Under the pieces are notes generated by a model that saw nothing but the letters and a program-made list of their open reading frames with translations, was not told where the DNA came from and did no database searches. Position numbers and translations under genes: made by a program. Shown here one piece after another: positions 8,322 to 15,301 of a stretch of 64,000 nt of DNA. Position 1 is the first letter of the stretch. Every line of letters starts with the position of its first letter. The DNA comes from Micromonospora cremea (lineage in GTDB: Bacteria > Actinomycetota > Actinomycetes > Mycobacteriales > Micromonosporaceae), in assembly GCF_900143515.1 (NCBI RefSeq), contig NZ_FSQT01000002.1:2357501-2421500 (forward strand). Reading direction: 5' to 3'.

Positions 8322-8340
8322 CCCGCGCACGGTGCGCGGG
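8322..8340 (+). terminator. GC-rich hairpin in a leader region
   Basis: CCCGCGCAC at 8322-8330 and GTGCGCGGG at 8332-8340 form a perfect 9-bp inverted repeat starting 1 nt after the leader-frame stop. It could act as a terminator or attenuator before the gene at 8363. Confidence 0.45.
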
Positions 8341-8362
8341 CTGCCGAGGGGCAGGTCGTCAC

Positions 8363-8701
8363 ATGGCCCGTACCGACATTCACCGACCCGAGAGAGTGCA
8401 GCGGCGGGACCCGCTGTTGCGTGACTGGTTCACCGACACCCACGAGCATGGCTCCGGCCGCTGCGACCTTGCCGAGTTCCTCGCTTCGCCCGACCGGATC
8501 CGCACCCGCTGCTGCCGGCAGCTGTCGGCCCACGCGCCGAACCTGTGCGGCTGCCAGCTCTGCACCTTCCAGTCGCACCGCAAGCTGGCCCGGCGGCAAG
8601 AGCGCGTCGTCTGGCGCGCGATCCGTCGGCGGATCCTCGCTGAGCACCGCGGCGGCGAGCGCGACCTCGACGTCCCGCCGATCCGAGGAAGGGCCTGGTA
8701 G
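8363..8701 (+). CDS. Small hypothetical protein, phage/ICE-like
   Basis: This 112-residue basic protein is not one I can name. It contains a cysteine cluster in the middle (RCCRQLS, then LCGCQLCTFQSH) that could bind zinc, followed by a strongly basic stretch (RKLARRQERVVWRAIRRR). That is a pattern seen in small replication or regulatory proteins of actinobacterial phages and integrative elements. Its stop codon abuts the GTG of the next gene, so the two are translated as a pair. Position between a tRNA fragment and an intact tRNA supports a mobile-element origin. Start is ATG at 8363. The ATG lies 22 nt after the leader hairpin. Confidence 0.6.
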   Translation: MARTDIHRPERVQRRDPLLRDWFTDTHEHGSGRCDLAEFLASPDRIRTRCCRQLSAHAPNLCGCQLCTFQSHRKLARRQERVVWRAIRRRILAEHRGGERDLDVPPIRGRAW

Positions 8702-8956
8702 GTGAAGCAGAAGCTATTCAGCGGCGACGAGCACGACGTCGTCGGGCGCATCCGGCGCACCTACAAGTACCTGCAGTTCACCAACTTCACGGAAGGAGCA
8801 AGGGCCGGGGCGGGTCCCTTCGCGGATCACGCTGCGCAACCTGGGCAAATGCCCGCGTCGTTGGTCTTCGTTGGTCATGGCTGTCCGGCGCCCGACGGCC
8901 TGGATCCAGCAGAGACGGTGCAGTCGTCGTTGCTGGCTCCCGCATGTCGCCGCTGA
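8702..8956 (+). CDS. Small hypothetical protein, probably truncated, phage/ICE-like
   Basis: The frame starts with GTG directly after the stop of the upstream gene and encodes 84 residues. The first 25 or so (KQKLFSGDEHDVVGRIRRTY, then KYLQ) look like a genuine small protein of the type found beside actinophage genes. From about residue 30 the sequence becomes alanine/glycine/proline-rich and unconvincing. I infer that the original C-terminus was lost by recombination or frameshift close to the tRNA-Lys gene, which begins only 12 bp further on the opposite strand. It is unlikely to be functional in full. Confidence 0.45.
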   Translation: MKQKLFSGDEHDVVGRIRRTYKYLQFTNFTEGARAGAGPFADHAAQPGQMPASLVFVGHGCPAPDGLDPAETVQSSLLAPACRR

Positions 8957-8968
8957 CCTGCGGAGGAG

Positions 8969-9040
8969 TGGGCCGCCAGGGACTCGAACCCTGAACCTAT
9001 GGATTAAAAGTCCACAGCTCTGCCATTGAGCTAGCGGCCC
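8969..9040 (-). tRNA. tRNA-Lys (anticodon TTT)
   Basis: The minus strand from 9040 to 8969 folds into a complete 72-nt cloverleaf. The acceptor stem is GGGCCGC/GCGGCCC with discriminator A. The D-arm is AGCTCAATGGCAGAGCT. The anticodon loop is CTTTTAA with anticodon TTT, in a stem GTGGA/TCCAT with a G-T pair. The T-arm is CAGGG-TTCGAGT-CCCTG. CCA is not encoded. Its 3' end faces the two phage-like genes, as expected if it serves or served as an integration site. Confidence 0.95.
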
Positions 9041-9266
9041 GCGCGCTCAGGTTACCGGACCGTGCCCGCCGACAACTCTCGGCTTCCGGGCCGACCGTCG
9101 ATGCCTGGCTTCACCGCCGCCCACCACCTGATCAACACCAGGTCGGCGACCTGGCGGTGTCTGGCGCGCTGGTTACCCCCATGTCGGCGATGGCGAGTGG
9201 ATCAAGCGACATGTGCCTGCCGCCGCCGCGGTGCATGGGTGTGGGCGGGCGGGGAACCAGAATGGC

Positions 9267-9569
9267 ATGAAGTTGAGCAGCACCCCGGCGGTGGCGGCGT
9301 CCGGGGAGGAGATCGGGCCGGACGGCGTACGCGAGCCGGGCGGGGAAGTGCACGCCTGGCTGCCCGGTCAGAACCAGACGGTGTGCGGCCTGGCGCTCAG
9401 TCGGACCCGGCTGCGTCGCTTTCCGCACGTGCGCTTCGACTACTCGGGCACCGACGTGCTCACCGAGGCCGACCCGGTCGGTTGGATCTGCCCGCGTTGC
9501 CTGGCGGCCACGGCCGGGCGGCGGGGCAAGGAGAAGCACGGCTGGGTTCGCGACTCGCCCCGCCCTTGA
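9267..9569 (+). CDS. Conserved hypothetical protein with CxxC-like zinc pattern
   Basis: This 100-residue protein is taken from the ATG at 9267 (MKLSSTPAV); earlier in-frame starts read as low-complexity sequence. It has a central segment VHAWLPGQNQTVCGLALSRT and a later WICPRCLAATAGRRG. The lone C in the first and the CxxC in the second suggest a small metal-binding domain. Such a short cysteine pair followed by a basic tail is common in uncharacterised actinobacterial proteins. The gene is followed by a hairpin at 9577-9599, so it seems monocistronic. Function unknown. Confidence 0.7.
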   Translation: MKLSSTPAVAASGEEIGPDGVREPGGEVHAWLPGQNQTVCGLALSRTRLRRFPHVRFDYSGTDVLTEADPVGWICPRCLAATAGRRGKEKHGWVRDSPRP

Positions 9570-9576
9570 TCGGCTC

Positions 9577-9599
9577 GACATCCCCGAAGTCGGGGTGTC
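9577..9599 (+). terminator. Hairpin after the hypothetical gene
   Basis: GACA-T-CCCCG pairs with CGGGG-TGTC around a short AAGT loop, with one bulged T. It starts 8 nt after the stop of the gene at 9267-9569 and there is no T-tract. Confidence 0.55.
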
Positions 9600-9689
9600 C
9601 GGCCCACAGGGATGGCCCGACTTTCAGGAGATCAAGGGCGACGGCCGGAGCGGCGGTTGACGGGCGGCTGGGCGGGTACGGGGTCGAAC

Positions 9690-10772
9690 ATGCGGATCGT
9701 GGTGGTGGGGGCGAGCGGCAACGTCGGTACCGCGCTGCTGCGGCGGCTGCGTCGGGAACGGAGCGTGGAGCTGGTCGGGGTGGCCCGGCGGCTGCCCGGC
9801 CCGGACGCTGGCGAGCCGTACGACCAGGTGGATTGGCACTCCTGCGACATCGGCGCTCCGGGGGCGGTCGGGAAGCTCGCCGAGGTGTTCGCCGGCGCGG
9901 ACGCGGTGGTGCATCTGGCCTGGCAGATTCAGCCCAGCCACGACCAGCGGGTGCTGCGCCGCACCAACGTCGACGGCAGCCGGGCGGTGTTCGACGCGCT
10001 GGTCCGGGCGGGGGTGCCGGCGCTGGTGTACGCCTCCTCGGTCGGCACGTACGCGCCCGGCCCGAAGGACCACCCGGTGAGCGAGCGCTGGCCGGCCACC
10101 GGGGTGCCCGGCTCGTCGTACAGCGAGAACAAGGCCGAGGTCGAGGCGCTGCTGGACGGGATCGAGCGGGACCACCCGACGCTCCGGGTGGTTCGGTTGC
10201 GACCCGGGCTGACCTTCCAGCGGGACGCCGGCGTGGAGATCACCCGCTACTTCCTCGGCCCGCTGGCGCCGGTGCGGCTGCTGCGCTTTGGCCGGATCCC
10301 GCTGGTGCCCACCAACCGTCGGCTGCGGATGCAGGCGGTGCACGCCGACGACGTGGCCGACGCGTACGCCCGGGCGGTGCTGGGTGACGCGCGCGGCGCC
10401 TTCAACGTCGCCGCGGACCCGGTGCTCACCCCGGAGCTGGTGGCCCGGAATTTCCACGGCTGGACGGTGCCCGTCGCCGCGCCGGTGCTGCGGGTGGCGG
10501 CGGCGCTGACCTGGCGGGCGCGGATGCAACCGGTCGACGCGGGCTGGGTCGAGCTGGCTCTGAACGCGCCGCTGATGTCCAGCGAGCGGGCGGAGACCGC
10601 GCTGGGCTGGCAGCCCAAGATCACCTCGCTCACGGCGCTCAAGGAACTCTTCGTCGGGATGGCCGGCGATGGCCACACCACCAGCCCGCCGCTGTCCGGC
10701 GCGTCGAACCTGCCCGGCCGGCCGGGCGGCCTGCTCCGCGCCCGCGCCGCCGGCCAGGGCAACCCCTACTGA
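9690..10772 (+). CDS. NAD-dependent epimerase/dehydratase (extended SDR)
   Basis: This 360-residue cytoplasmic enzyme belongs to the extended short-chain dehydrogenase/reductase family and should bind NAD(P). The Rossmann motif GASGNVG is at residues 7-13 and the acidic/polar NAD-specific region follows. VVHLAW and the catalytic region ASSVGTYAPG with SYSENKAEVE supply the S...Y...K triad, with YxENK slightly variant around the usual YxxxK. RLRPGLTF is the expected strand after the active site. The C-terminal tail (about 340-360) is Gly/Pro-rich and disordered. I use ATG 9690; earlier codons in frame are low-complexity. Substrate is probably a nucleotide sugar or similar but cannot be told. 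It converges with the lipoprotein gene 12 bp downstream. Confidence 0.88.
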   Translation: MRIVVVGASGNVGTALLRRLRRERSVELVGVARRLPGPDAGEPYDQVDWHSCDIGAPGAVGKLAEVFAGADAVVHLAWQIQPSHDQRVLRRTNVDGSRAVFDALVRAGVPALVYASSVGTYAPGPKDHPVSERWPATGVPGSSYSENKAEVEALLDGIERDHPTLRVVRLRPGLTFQRDAGVEITRYFLGPLAPVRLLRFGRIPLVPTNRRLRMQAVHADDVADAYARAVLGDARGAFNVAADPVLTPELVARNFHGWTVPVAAPVLRVAAALTWRARMQPVDAGWVELALNAPLMSSERAETALGWQPKITSLTALKELFVGMAGDGHTTSPPLSGASNLPGRPGGLLRARAAGQGNPY

Positions 10773-10784
10773 GGTACGCCCTGG

Positions 10785-11993
10785 TCAGCTCAGTTTCGAG
10801 CCGCTCACGGTGGGGTTGCGGGCGCCGAGGAAGAAGATGCCGGGGAAGCCCCGGGTCTCGAACTTGTCGCTCGGATTGCGGCGCAGGGTGGACTTCTCGA
10901 TCGTCATGGTGCCGGTGCGGTTGTTGCTGACGAAGAAGATCGCGCCGCCGCCCTCGTTGGCCTTGTTGTTCTCGATGATGGTGCCGGCGATCCGCACGGT
11001 GAACTCGTTGCCGTCGCAGTAGATCGCGCCGCCGCTGCCGCCGCCGGGCGTGCCGGACTTGGCCGGGTTGGCGCCGTTGCCGATCGCCTCGTTGTGGCTG
11101 AGCACGCTGTTCAGCACCACCCAGGAGACGCCGATGCTGCTCAGCGCGCCCCCGTTGGAGCAGGAGCCGCCCTGGCCGGCGGAGCCGCCGAAGGTGCTGC
11201 CCACCACGTACACCGGCTTGTTCTCGTACTGGCTGAGCACCCGGATGGCCGCGCCGCCCAGGTCGGGGCCGGTCCGGTCGCAGCGGTTGCGGACGAACCG
11301 CGAGTTGACCACCTTGAACCGCCCGCCGCGCACGAAGATCGCCCCACCGCCGCCGCCCTCGACCTCGTCCCCGGTCGAGTTGCCGTCGGCGAAGGTCAGG
11401 TTCTGCACGGTCAGCTGCGGGTGGTCCTGGTTCTGGCAGTGCGAGGTGGTCCAGCCCTGGGCCTCGTCGCAGGTGTTCATGTAGAGGATGCGGCGTTGCC
11501 CCTGGCCGCTGAGTGTCACCCTGCCGCCGCCGTCCAGCACGACCTTCGGCCCGTTGGCGTTGCGGACCTTCGCGGTGGCGGCCATCTTGATCGTCACCGG
11601 GGCCGGCCCGCAGTTGAAGGTGATGATGCCGCCGGCGGCGACGGCCTTCACCACCGCCGCGGACGTGCAGCTCGCCGGGGTGCCGGTGCCGATGGTCCGG
11701 GTCGGCTTCGAGGTGTCCACCGCCCGTGCCTCGGCCGGCACGGTGGCGCTGCCCTTGGGGTTGCCGGCCGCGAGCGCCTTGCCGGCCGGCTTCGGGCTCG
11801 CACTGGCCCCCGGGCCGCCGAGGCCGTCCCGGGCCGCCGGGGCGGCACCCTGCTCGCCGGTGGCCAGCGCCTCCGGCTCGGCCGGCGGGCTGGGCTGCGA
11901 GGCAACCGGAGCCGGGTCGTCGGGCGCGCAGGCGGGCAGGGTCGCGGTGGCGACACCGAGGACGAGCAGGGCGACAAGCGACGTCATGCGCAC
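10785..11993 (-). CDS. Lipoprotein with right-handed parallel beta-helix domain
   Basis: The product has 402 residues. Residues 1-22 form a lipoprotein signal with lipobox LPAC (Cys22), so it should be anchored to the outer face of the cytoplasmic membrane. A proline/alanine-rich linker runs to about residue 100. From about 105 on, repeats rich in G, N and V give a pectate-lyase-like or CSLREAI-type beta-helix, with segments such as GGAIFVRGGRFKVVNSRFVR, GGALSSIGVSWVVLNSVLSH and GGAIYCDGNEFTVRIAGTII spaced evenly. No polysaccharide-lyase active-site residues can be assigned, so adhesion or glycan binding is as likely as catalysis. It is alone on its strand; an inverted repeat lies 46 bp upstream. 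Confidence 0.85.
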   Translation of the reverse strand: MRMTSLVALLVLGVATATLPACAPDDPAPVASQPSPPAEPEALATGEQGAAPAARDGLGGPGASASPKPAGKALAAGNPKGSATVPAEARAVDTSKPTRTIGTGTPASCTSAAVVKAVAAGGIITFNCGPAPVTIKMAATAKVRNANGPKVVLDGGGRVTLSGQGQRRILYMNTCDEAQGWTTSHCQNQDHPQLTVQNLTFADGNSTGDEVEGGGGGAIFVRGGRFKVVNSRFVRNRCDRTGPDLGGAAIRVLSQYENKPVYVVGSTFGGSAGQGGSCSNGGALSSIGVSWVVLNSVLSHNEAIGNGANPAKSGTPGGGSGGAIYCDGNEFTVRIAGTIIENNKANEGGGAIFFVSNNRTGTMTIEKSTLRRNPSDKFETRGFPGIFFLGARNPTVSGSKLS

Positions 11994-12038
11994 CCCGTGA
12001 TGCTAGGAGCCGCGACGGCGCCGGAGCGAATTCGCCAT

Positions 12039-12053
12039 GCGGGTTTAACCCGC
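12039..12053. promoter_or_regulatory. Short perfect inverted repeat before the lipoprotein gene
   Basis: GCGGGTTTAACCCGC is a 7-bp-arm palindrome around one T. It lies 46 bp upstream of the lipoprotein start and 17 bp downstream of the Eis-like gene, so it could be an operator for the first or a weak terminator for the second. Confidence 0.4.
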
Positions 12054-12069
12054 CGCTAAGGCTGGGCGA

Positions 12070-13260
12070 TCAGAAGTCGGCGAAGAGGTACGGCACCCGG
12101 CGCGGGAAGATGCCCCGCAGCTCCTCGGCCGCGTCCGCCGGCACCTCGCCCAGACCTCGCAGCGGCAGCTCGGCCGGATCCAGCACCCCGTACGCCAGGG
12201 CGGAGAGCCCGGCGGCCGTGAGCGTGGCGGTCGGCGCGCTCCCGGCGGTGTCGGCGACCAGCTCCAGCGCACCGGTCGTGCCGTCCAGCAGGTGGGTGCC
12301 GGCCAACCACCGGTCACCGGTCAGCTCGATCCGTACCCGACCCGGCCCGACGGGCAGCCCGCTCAACGCGTCGAGCGACAGCACCCGGGCCATCGGGGCG
12401 GACGAACTCGGCACGACCGTTCGCGCCTCGACGTGTACGTCCAGGTCGGTCAACCACAGCTCCGGCAGCTCGTCCGGCGGCACCTGGACGGTGATCCGCT
12501 CGACCTGGTCGACGTGCCGGGAGAAGAACTGCAACAGCAGCGCCCGCGCGAGCGGGTCGGTGACCAGCAGTTCGTTGCCGTGCAGCGTGCCGCCGTGCTC
12601 GTCGATCCGGTAGGTCACCGCGCCGGTGACCTCGCCGGCCACCCGGGCGGTGACCAGCCAGTACTCGTCCCGGTCGCGCAGCCCGACCGCCCGGTAGTCC
12701 GGGAAGATCGAGAATCCGTGCCGCGCCTGGAGGCAGCGCTCGGTGAACGCGCTCCACGCTGGATAGCCGGTGGCGATGCGCTCCCAGCCCACCTCGCCGG
12801 GCAGGTCCACGCGGAGCAGCGACCCTAGGTTGGCCGGGGTGAAGGTGGCCCTGCGCGGCTTGGGCAACCCGACGTAGCCGAACCGGGCGTAGAAGCTGGG
12901 CCGGAACGGGTAGAGCGCGCTGAGGGCATGCCCCTCGTCGCGCATCTCGTCGAGGAGTTGGTGCAGCAGCGTCCGGACGTGCCCCTGGCGGCGGGCCAGC
13001 GGATGGGTGGCTACCCCGGCGACGCCGGCCATCGGCAGCACCACCCCGCGGAGGTTCTGCCGCATCGGGATGGCCGAGACGGCGGCCAGCGTCTCGCCGT
13101 TCTCCTCGGCGATCAGCGTCCGGTTGCCCTCGTGGTAGTGCAGGTAGTCGCGGAACGCCTCGATTCGGGCGGCACCGAGTGGCGACGACTCGAAGGCGTA
13201 CGCGGCCAGTGGGAAGCTGGTGGTGAGACGGTCGTCGGCGGTCACCCGGCGGATGGTCAT
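12070..13260 (-). CDS. eis: Eis-like GNAT family N-acetyltransferase
   Basis: This 396-residue protein matches the Eis family: two GNAT domains followed by a sterol-carrier-protein-like domain, assembling as a hexamer and acetylating lysines or aminoglycosides with acetyl-CoA. Seen here are the acetyl-CoA region VATHPLARRQGHVRTLL (about 84-100) and the YPFRPSFYARFGY segment, whose last Tyr corresponds to the general acid. The C-terminal residue is Phe; in Eis the terminal carboxylate acts as base, so the exact end fits. Length (about 400) is normal. The start is ATG at 13260. It converges on nothing downstream and follows the PadR-ABC cassette in the same direction with a 68-bp gap. Native substrate unknown; an aminoglycoside-modifying role is possible but not shown. 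Confidence 0.9.
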   Translation of the reverse strand: MTIRRVTADDRLTTSFPLAAYAFESSPLGAARIEAFRDYLHYHEGNRTLIAEENGETLAAVSAIPMRQNLRGVVLPMAGVAGVATHPLARRQGHVRTLLHQLLDEMRDEGHALSALYPFRPSFYARFGYVGLPKPRRATFTPANLGSLLRVDLPGEVGWERIATGYPAWSAFTERCLQARHGFSIFPDYRAVGLRDRDEYWLVTARVAGEVTGAVTYRIDEHGGTLHGNELLVTDPLARALLLQFFSRHVDQVERITVQVPPDELPELWLTDLDVHVEARTVVPSSSAPMARVLSLDALSGLPVGPGRVRIELTGDRWLAGTHLLDGTTGALELVADTAGSAPTATLTAAGLSALAYGVLDPAELPLRGLGEVPADAAEELRGIFPRRVPYLFADF

Positions 13261-13328
13261 CCGCTCATCTCAACCTGCCGTACAGGTCGGAGCAACCGGA
13301 TTGGCGGGATCCGCGGCGCTGGCACCGG

Positions 13329-14021
13329 TCAGCCGACGGGCAGGTGCCGTAGGTGCCGGCGGCGGCGCAGTCGGACGCTGGCTACGGCGGCCACGCCGAG
13401 GGCCAGCAGGGCGGTGACGGCGAGCCCGTGCAGCACTCCCCGGGCGAGGTAACCCTGGTCGGTGTGGTCCACCGCCCAGGTGGCGATTTCCCGGCTCGAC
13501 CAGAACGGCGTCAACTTCGCCCCCGGACCGGCCGGGTCGATCAGCATCTGCACCGTCACCACGGTGAGCAGCAGCAGCGTCCCCTCCAGCTCGCGGGGCA
13601 GCAGCGCACCAATCAGCATCCCGAACGGCGCCGCCACCCCGACGGAGCAGAGCAGCGCCGCGGCCAGGCCGCCGTACCGCAGGTCCGCGCCGTCGACCAT
13701 GGGGAGCAGGAAGAACGGTACGGAGATGGCCAGCCCCGTCGTCCACAGGCCGAGCATCCGACCGAGGTAGAGGTGGTGCGGGCGGTAGCCGGCCAGCCGC
13801 AGCCTCGGCTCCAGCTCGCGGGCCGCGGTGGTGGCGAAGAGCGCCGCGGTGCTCACCGCCCAGCCCACGCCGAGCAGCAGCGAGCGGACCGACTGCCCGA
13901 GGTAGGCGTCCCGCCGGATCAGGTAGAAGGTCAACGGCATCAACAACAACAGCAGGAGTACGCCCCGACGCCGCAGCAGCTCCCGCAGGGTCATCTCGGC
14001 GACGGTGACGAGCCGGTTCAC
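13329..14021 (-). CDS. ABC transporter permease
   Basis: This 230-residue membrane protein has about six hydrophobic segments and no ATPase motifs. It begins with a GTG at 14021 that overlaps the stop of the upstream ATPase gene by 4 nt, so it is its partner. The N-terminus (VTVAEMTLRELLRRRGVLLL) is typical of ABC-2-type permeases, in which a short amphipathic helix precedes TM1. The first hydrophobic stretch is followed by a large soluble turn near residue 60. Together with the PadR repressor and the ATPase it forms a three-gene cassette, a layout commonly used for drug or lipid export. The substrate is unknown. Confidence 0.85.
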   Translation of the reverse strand: MNRLVTVAEMTLRELLRRRGVLLLLLLMPLTFYLIRRDAYLGQSVRSLLLGVGWAVSTAALFATTAARELEPRLRLAGYRPHHLYLGRMLGLWTTGLAISVPFFLLPMVDGADLRYGGLAAALLCSVGVAAPFGMLIGALLPRELEGTLLLLTVVTVQMLIDPAGPGAKLTPFWSSREIATWAVDHTDQGYLARGVLHGLAVTALLALGVAAVASVRLRRRRHLRHLPVG

Positions 14022-14863
14022 GGGTGGCCTCCCTGGACGCCGGGCGCGCGCCACCCGGTCTGTTGTGCCGGGGTCAGGTCGAGCACGGTGTCCACCCGGT
14101 CGAGCTGGTTGAGCAGGTGGGTCACCACGACGATCGCCGTGCCGGCGTCCCGCAGGCGGCTGAGCTGGTCCCAGAAGTTGACATAGGTGCCCTGGTCGAA
14201 GCCCTGGTACGGCTCGTCGAGCAGCAGCACGTCCGGCTCGCTGAGCGTGGACATGGTGAGGTTGAGCTTCTGCCGGGTGCCGCCGGAGAGGTGCCGGGCC
14301 TGCACGTCCCCGCCGGCCTCCCACCCGAGCTGTCGGGCCGCCGCCCGACCGGCGCGGCGGGCTGGCCCCCGGGCCACGCCCTGTCCGGCCCCGACCAGCA
14401 CGAAGTGCTCGTCGGCGAGCAGAAAGTCGGCGGTGCCGCCGGACTGCGGGCAGTAGCCGAGCCGCCCGGAGGCGGTCACGTCACCGGCGTCGGGTGAGAT
14501 CAGTCCGGCGCAGATCCGCAGGAAGGTGCTCTTGCCGCAGCCGTTCGCGCCGATGACGGCGGCGATCTGTCCGGCCCGGACGGTCAGTGTCGCGTCGTGC
14601 AGCACCGTCCGCCGCCCGTACCGCTTGGTGATGCCCCGGGCGTGCAGCCGGACCGGCCCGGGGCGCGGTCCGGGCGCGGTGCCGATGCTCTCCAGGACCG
14701 CGGCCGCGTACTGCTGGGGTGGACCGAAGACGACCCGGGGGTCGCCGCCCCCCTCGCGCAGGTGTGTGGCGGCCTCGGCGACCACGTGCCGGGCGGCGTC
14801 CGCCGCGACCCGGCGCTGGTGCAGCTCGGCCGCGAGCGTGCGTAGCCAATCGTCGGCGTTCAC
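14018..14863 (-). CDS. ABC transporter ATP-binding protein
   Basis: This 281-residue ATPase powers the permease encoded next. Its first 60 residues form an extra helical segment resembling the short DUF1700/HAAS-like region often found after PadR genes (NADDWLRTLAAELHQRRV). The ATPase domain then shows Walker A GANGCGKST, the Q-loop CPQSGG, signature LSGGTRQKL, Walker B DVLLLDEP and the switch histidine in VVVTHLL. GTG at 14863 overlaps the stop of padR by 4 nt. The stretch between Q-loop and signature is Gly/Ala/Arg-rich and longer than usual. Fusion of the N-terminal helical region with the ATPase is slightly unusual, since the two are often separate proteins. Confidence 0.88.
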   Translation of the reverse strand: MNADDWLRTLAAELHQRRVAADAARHVVAEAATHLREGGGDPRVVFGPPQQYAAAVLESIGTAPGPRPGPVRLHARGITKRYGRRTVLHDATLTVRAGQIAAVIGANGCGKSTFLRICAGLISPDAGDVTASGRLGYCPQSGGTADFLLADEHFVLVGAGQGVARGPARRAGRAAARQLGWEAGGDVQARHLSGGTRQKLNLTMSTLSEPDVLLLDEPYQGFDQGTYVNFWDQLSRLRDAGTAIVVVTHLLNQLDRVDTVLDLTPAQQTGWRAPGVQGGHP

Positions 14864-15198
14864 CGGGCGACCCCCTTCGTGACGATGTCGTTCACCGGCC
14901 CGACGAAGGTGAGCCAGGCGCTGCCGCCCTCGCGGAGCGCCGCGTGCCCGTCGCCGGTGAGCCGGTAGTACTTGCGGGCCGGCCCGGCGGTGCCCTCCCG
15001 CCACTGCGCGGTCACCAGGCCGGTCTTCTGCAGGCGGAGCAGCACGGGATAGAGCGTGCCGCCCTGGATCGGCCCGATGCCCGCCGCGTCGAGCGCCTGG
15101 GCGAGCTGGTAGCCGTAGGATTCGCGCTCGGCGAGTAGTGCCAGGACGCAGATGTCGAGCACCCCCCGGAGCCACTGCCCGCGCCGGTCGGAATCCAC
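14860..15198 (-). CDS. PadR family transcriptional repressor
   Basis: This 112-residue winged-helix protein controls the ABC cassette that follows. The PadR signature is seen as ICVLALLAERESYGYQLAQA (recognition region), GGTLYPVLLRLQKTGLV and RKYYRLT (wing). I start it at the GTG at 15198 instead of an ATG 36 nt upstream. A -10 (TAGTGT, 15206-15211) then ends 7 nt before the GTG, indicating leaderless mRNA, and a perfect palindrome falls between -10 and -35. With the upstream ATG the palindrome would lie inside the coding region. It overlaps the ATPase gene by 4 nt, so one transcript covers repressor and transporter, implying autoregulation with ligand-triggered derepression. Confidence 0.88.
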   Translation of the reverse strand: MDSDRRGQWLRGVLDICVLALLAERESYGYQLAQALDAAGIGPIQGGTLYPVLLRLQKTGLVTAQWREGTAGPARKYYRLTGDGHAALREGGSAWLTFVGPVNDIVTKGVAR

Positions 15199-15205
15199 CC
15201 GTCGG

Positions 15206-15234
15206 ACACTAGCGGCGCCATCTAGATGGCACAA
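15206..15234 (-). promoter_or_regulatory. Leaderless promoter with PadR operator
   Basis: On the minus strand TTGTGC (15229-15234) and TAGTGT (15206-15211) are spaced 17 nt, and the GTG at 15198 is 7 nt beyond the -10. The perfect 14-bp palindrome GCCATCTAGATGGC at 15217-15230 fills the spacer, the expected place for autorepression by the PadR protein. Confidence 0.7.
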
Positions 15235-15301
15235 CTACCTACCGGGCCGGCGGACCTCGTCACGGCCGGTCCGGCGGACCGTCGAGCAGGTCGGGCGATG
15301 T

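Larger units (their letters stand above)
7793..8362. other. Intergenic region with tRNA fragment and leader structures
   Basis: These 570 bp hold no supportable protein gene beyond a five-codon frame. What is visible is the tRNA 3'-half fragment at 8041-8083, the strong SD with its tiny frame at 8290-8320 and the hairpin at 8322-8340. Base composition is slightly less GC-rich than the surroundings. Confidence 0.5.

Noticed and set aside
15199..15234. Upstream ATG at 15234 as the PadR start
   Set aside because: It would place promoter and palindromic operator inside the gene; the GTG at 15198 fits a leaderless transcript and family length.
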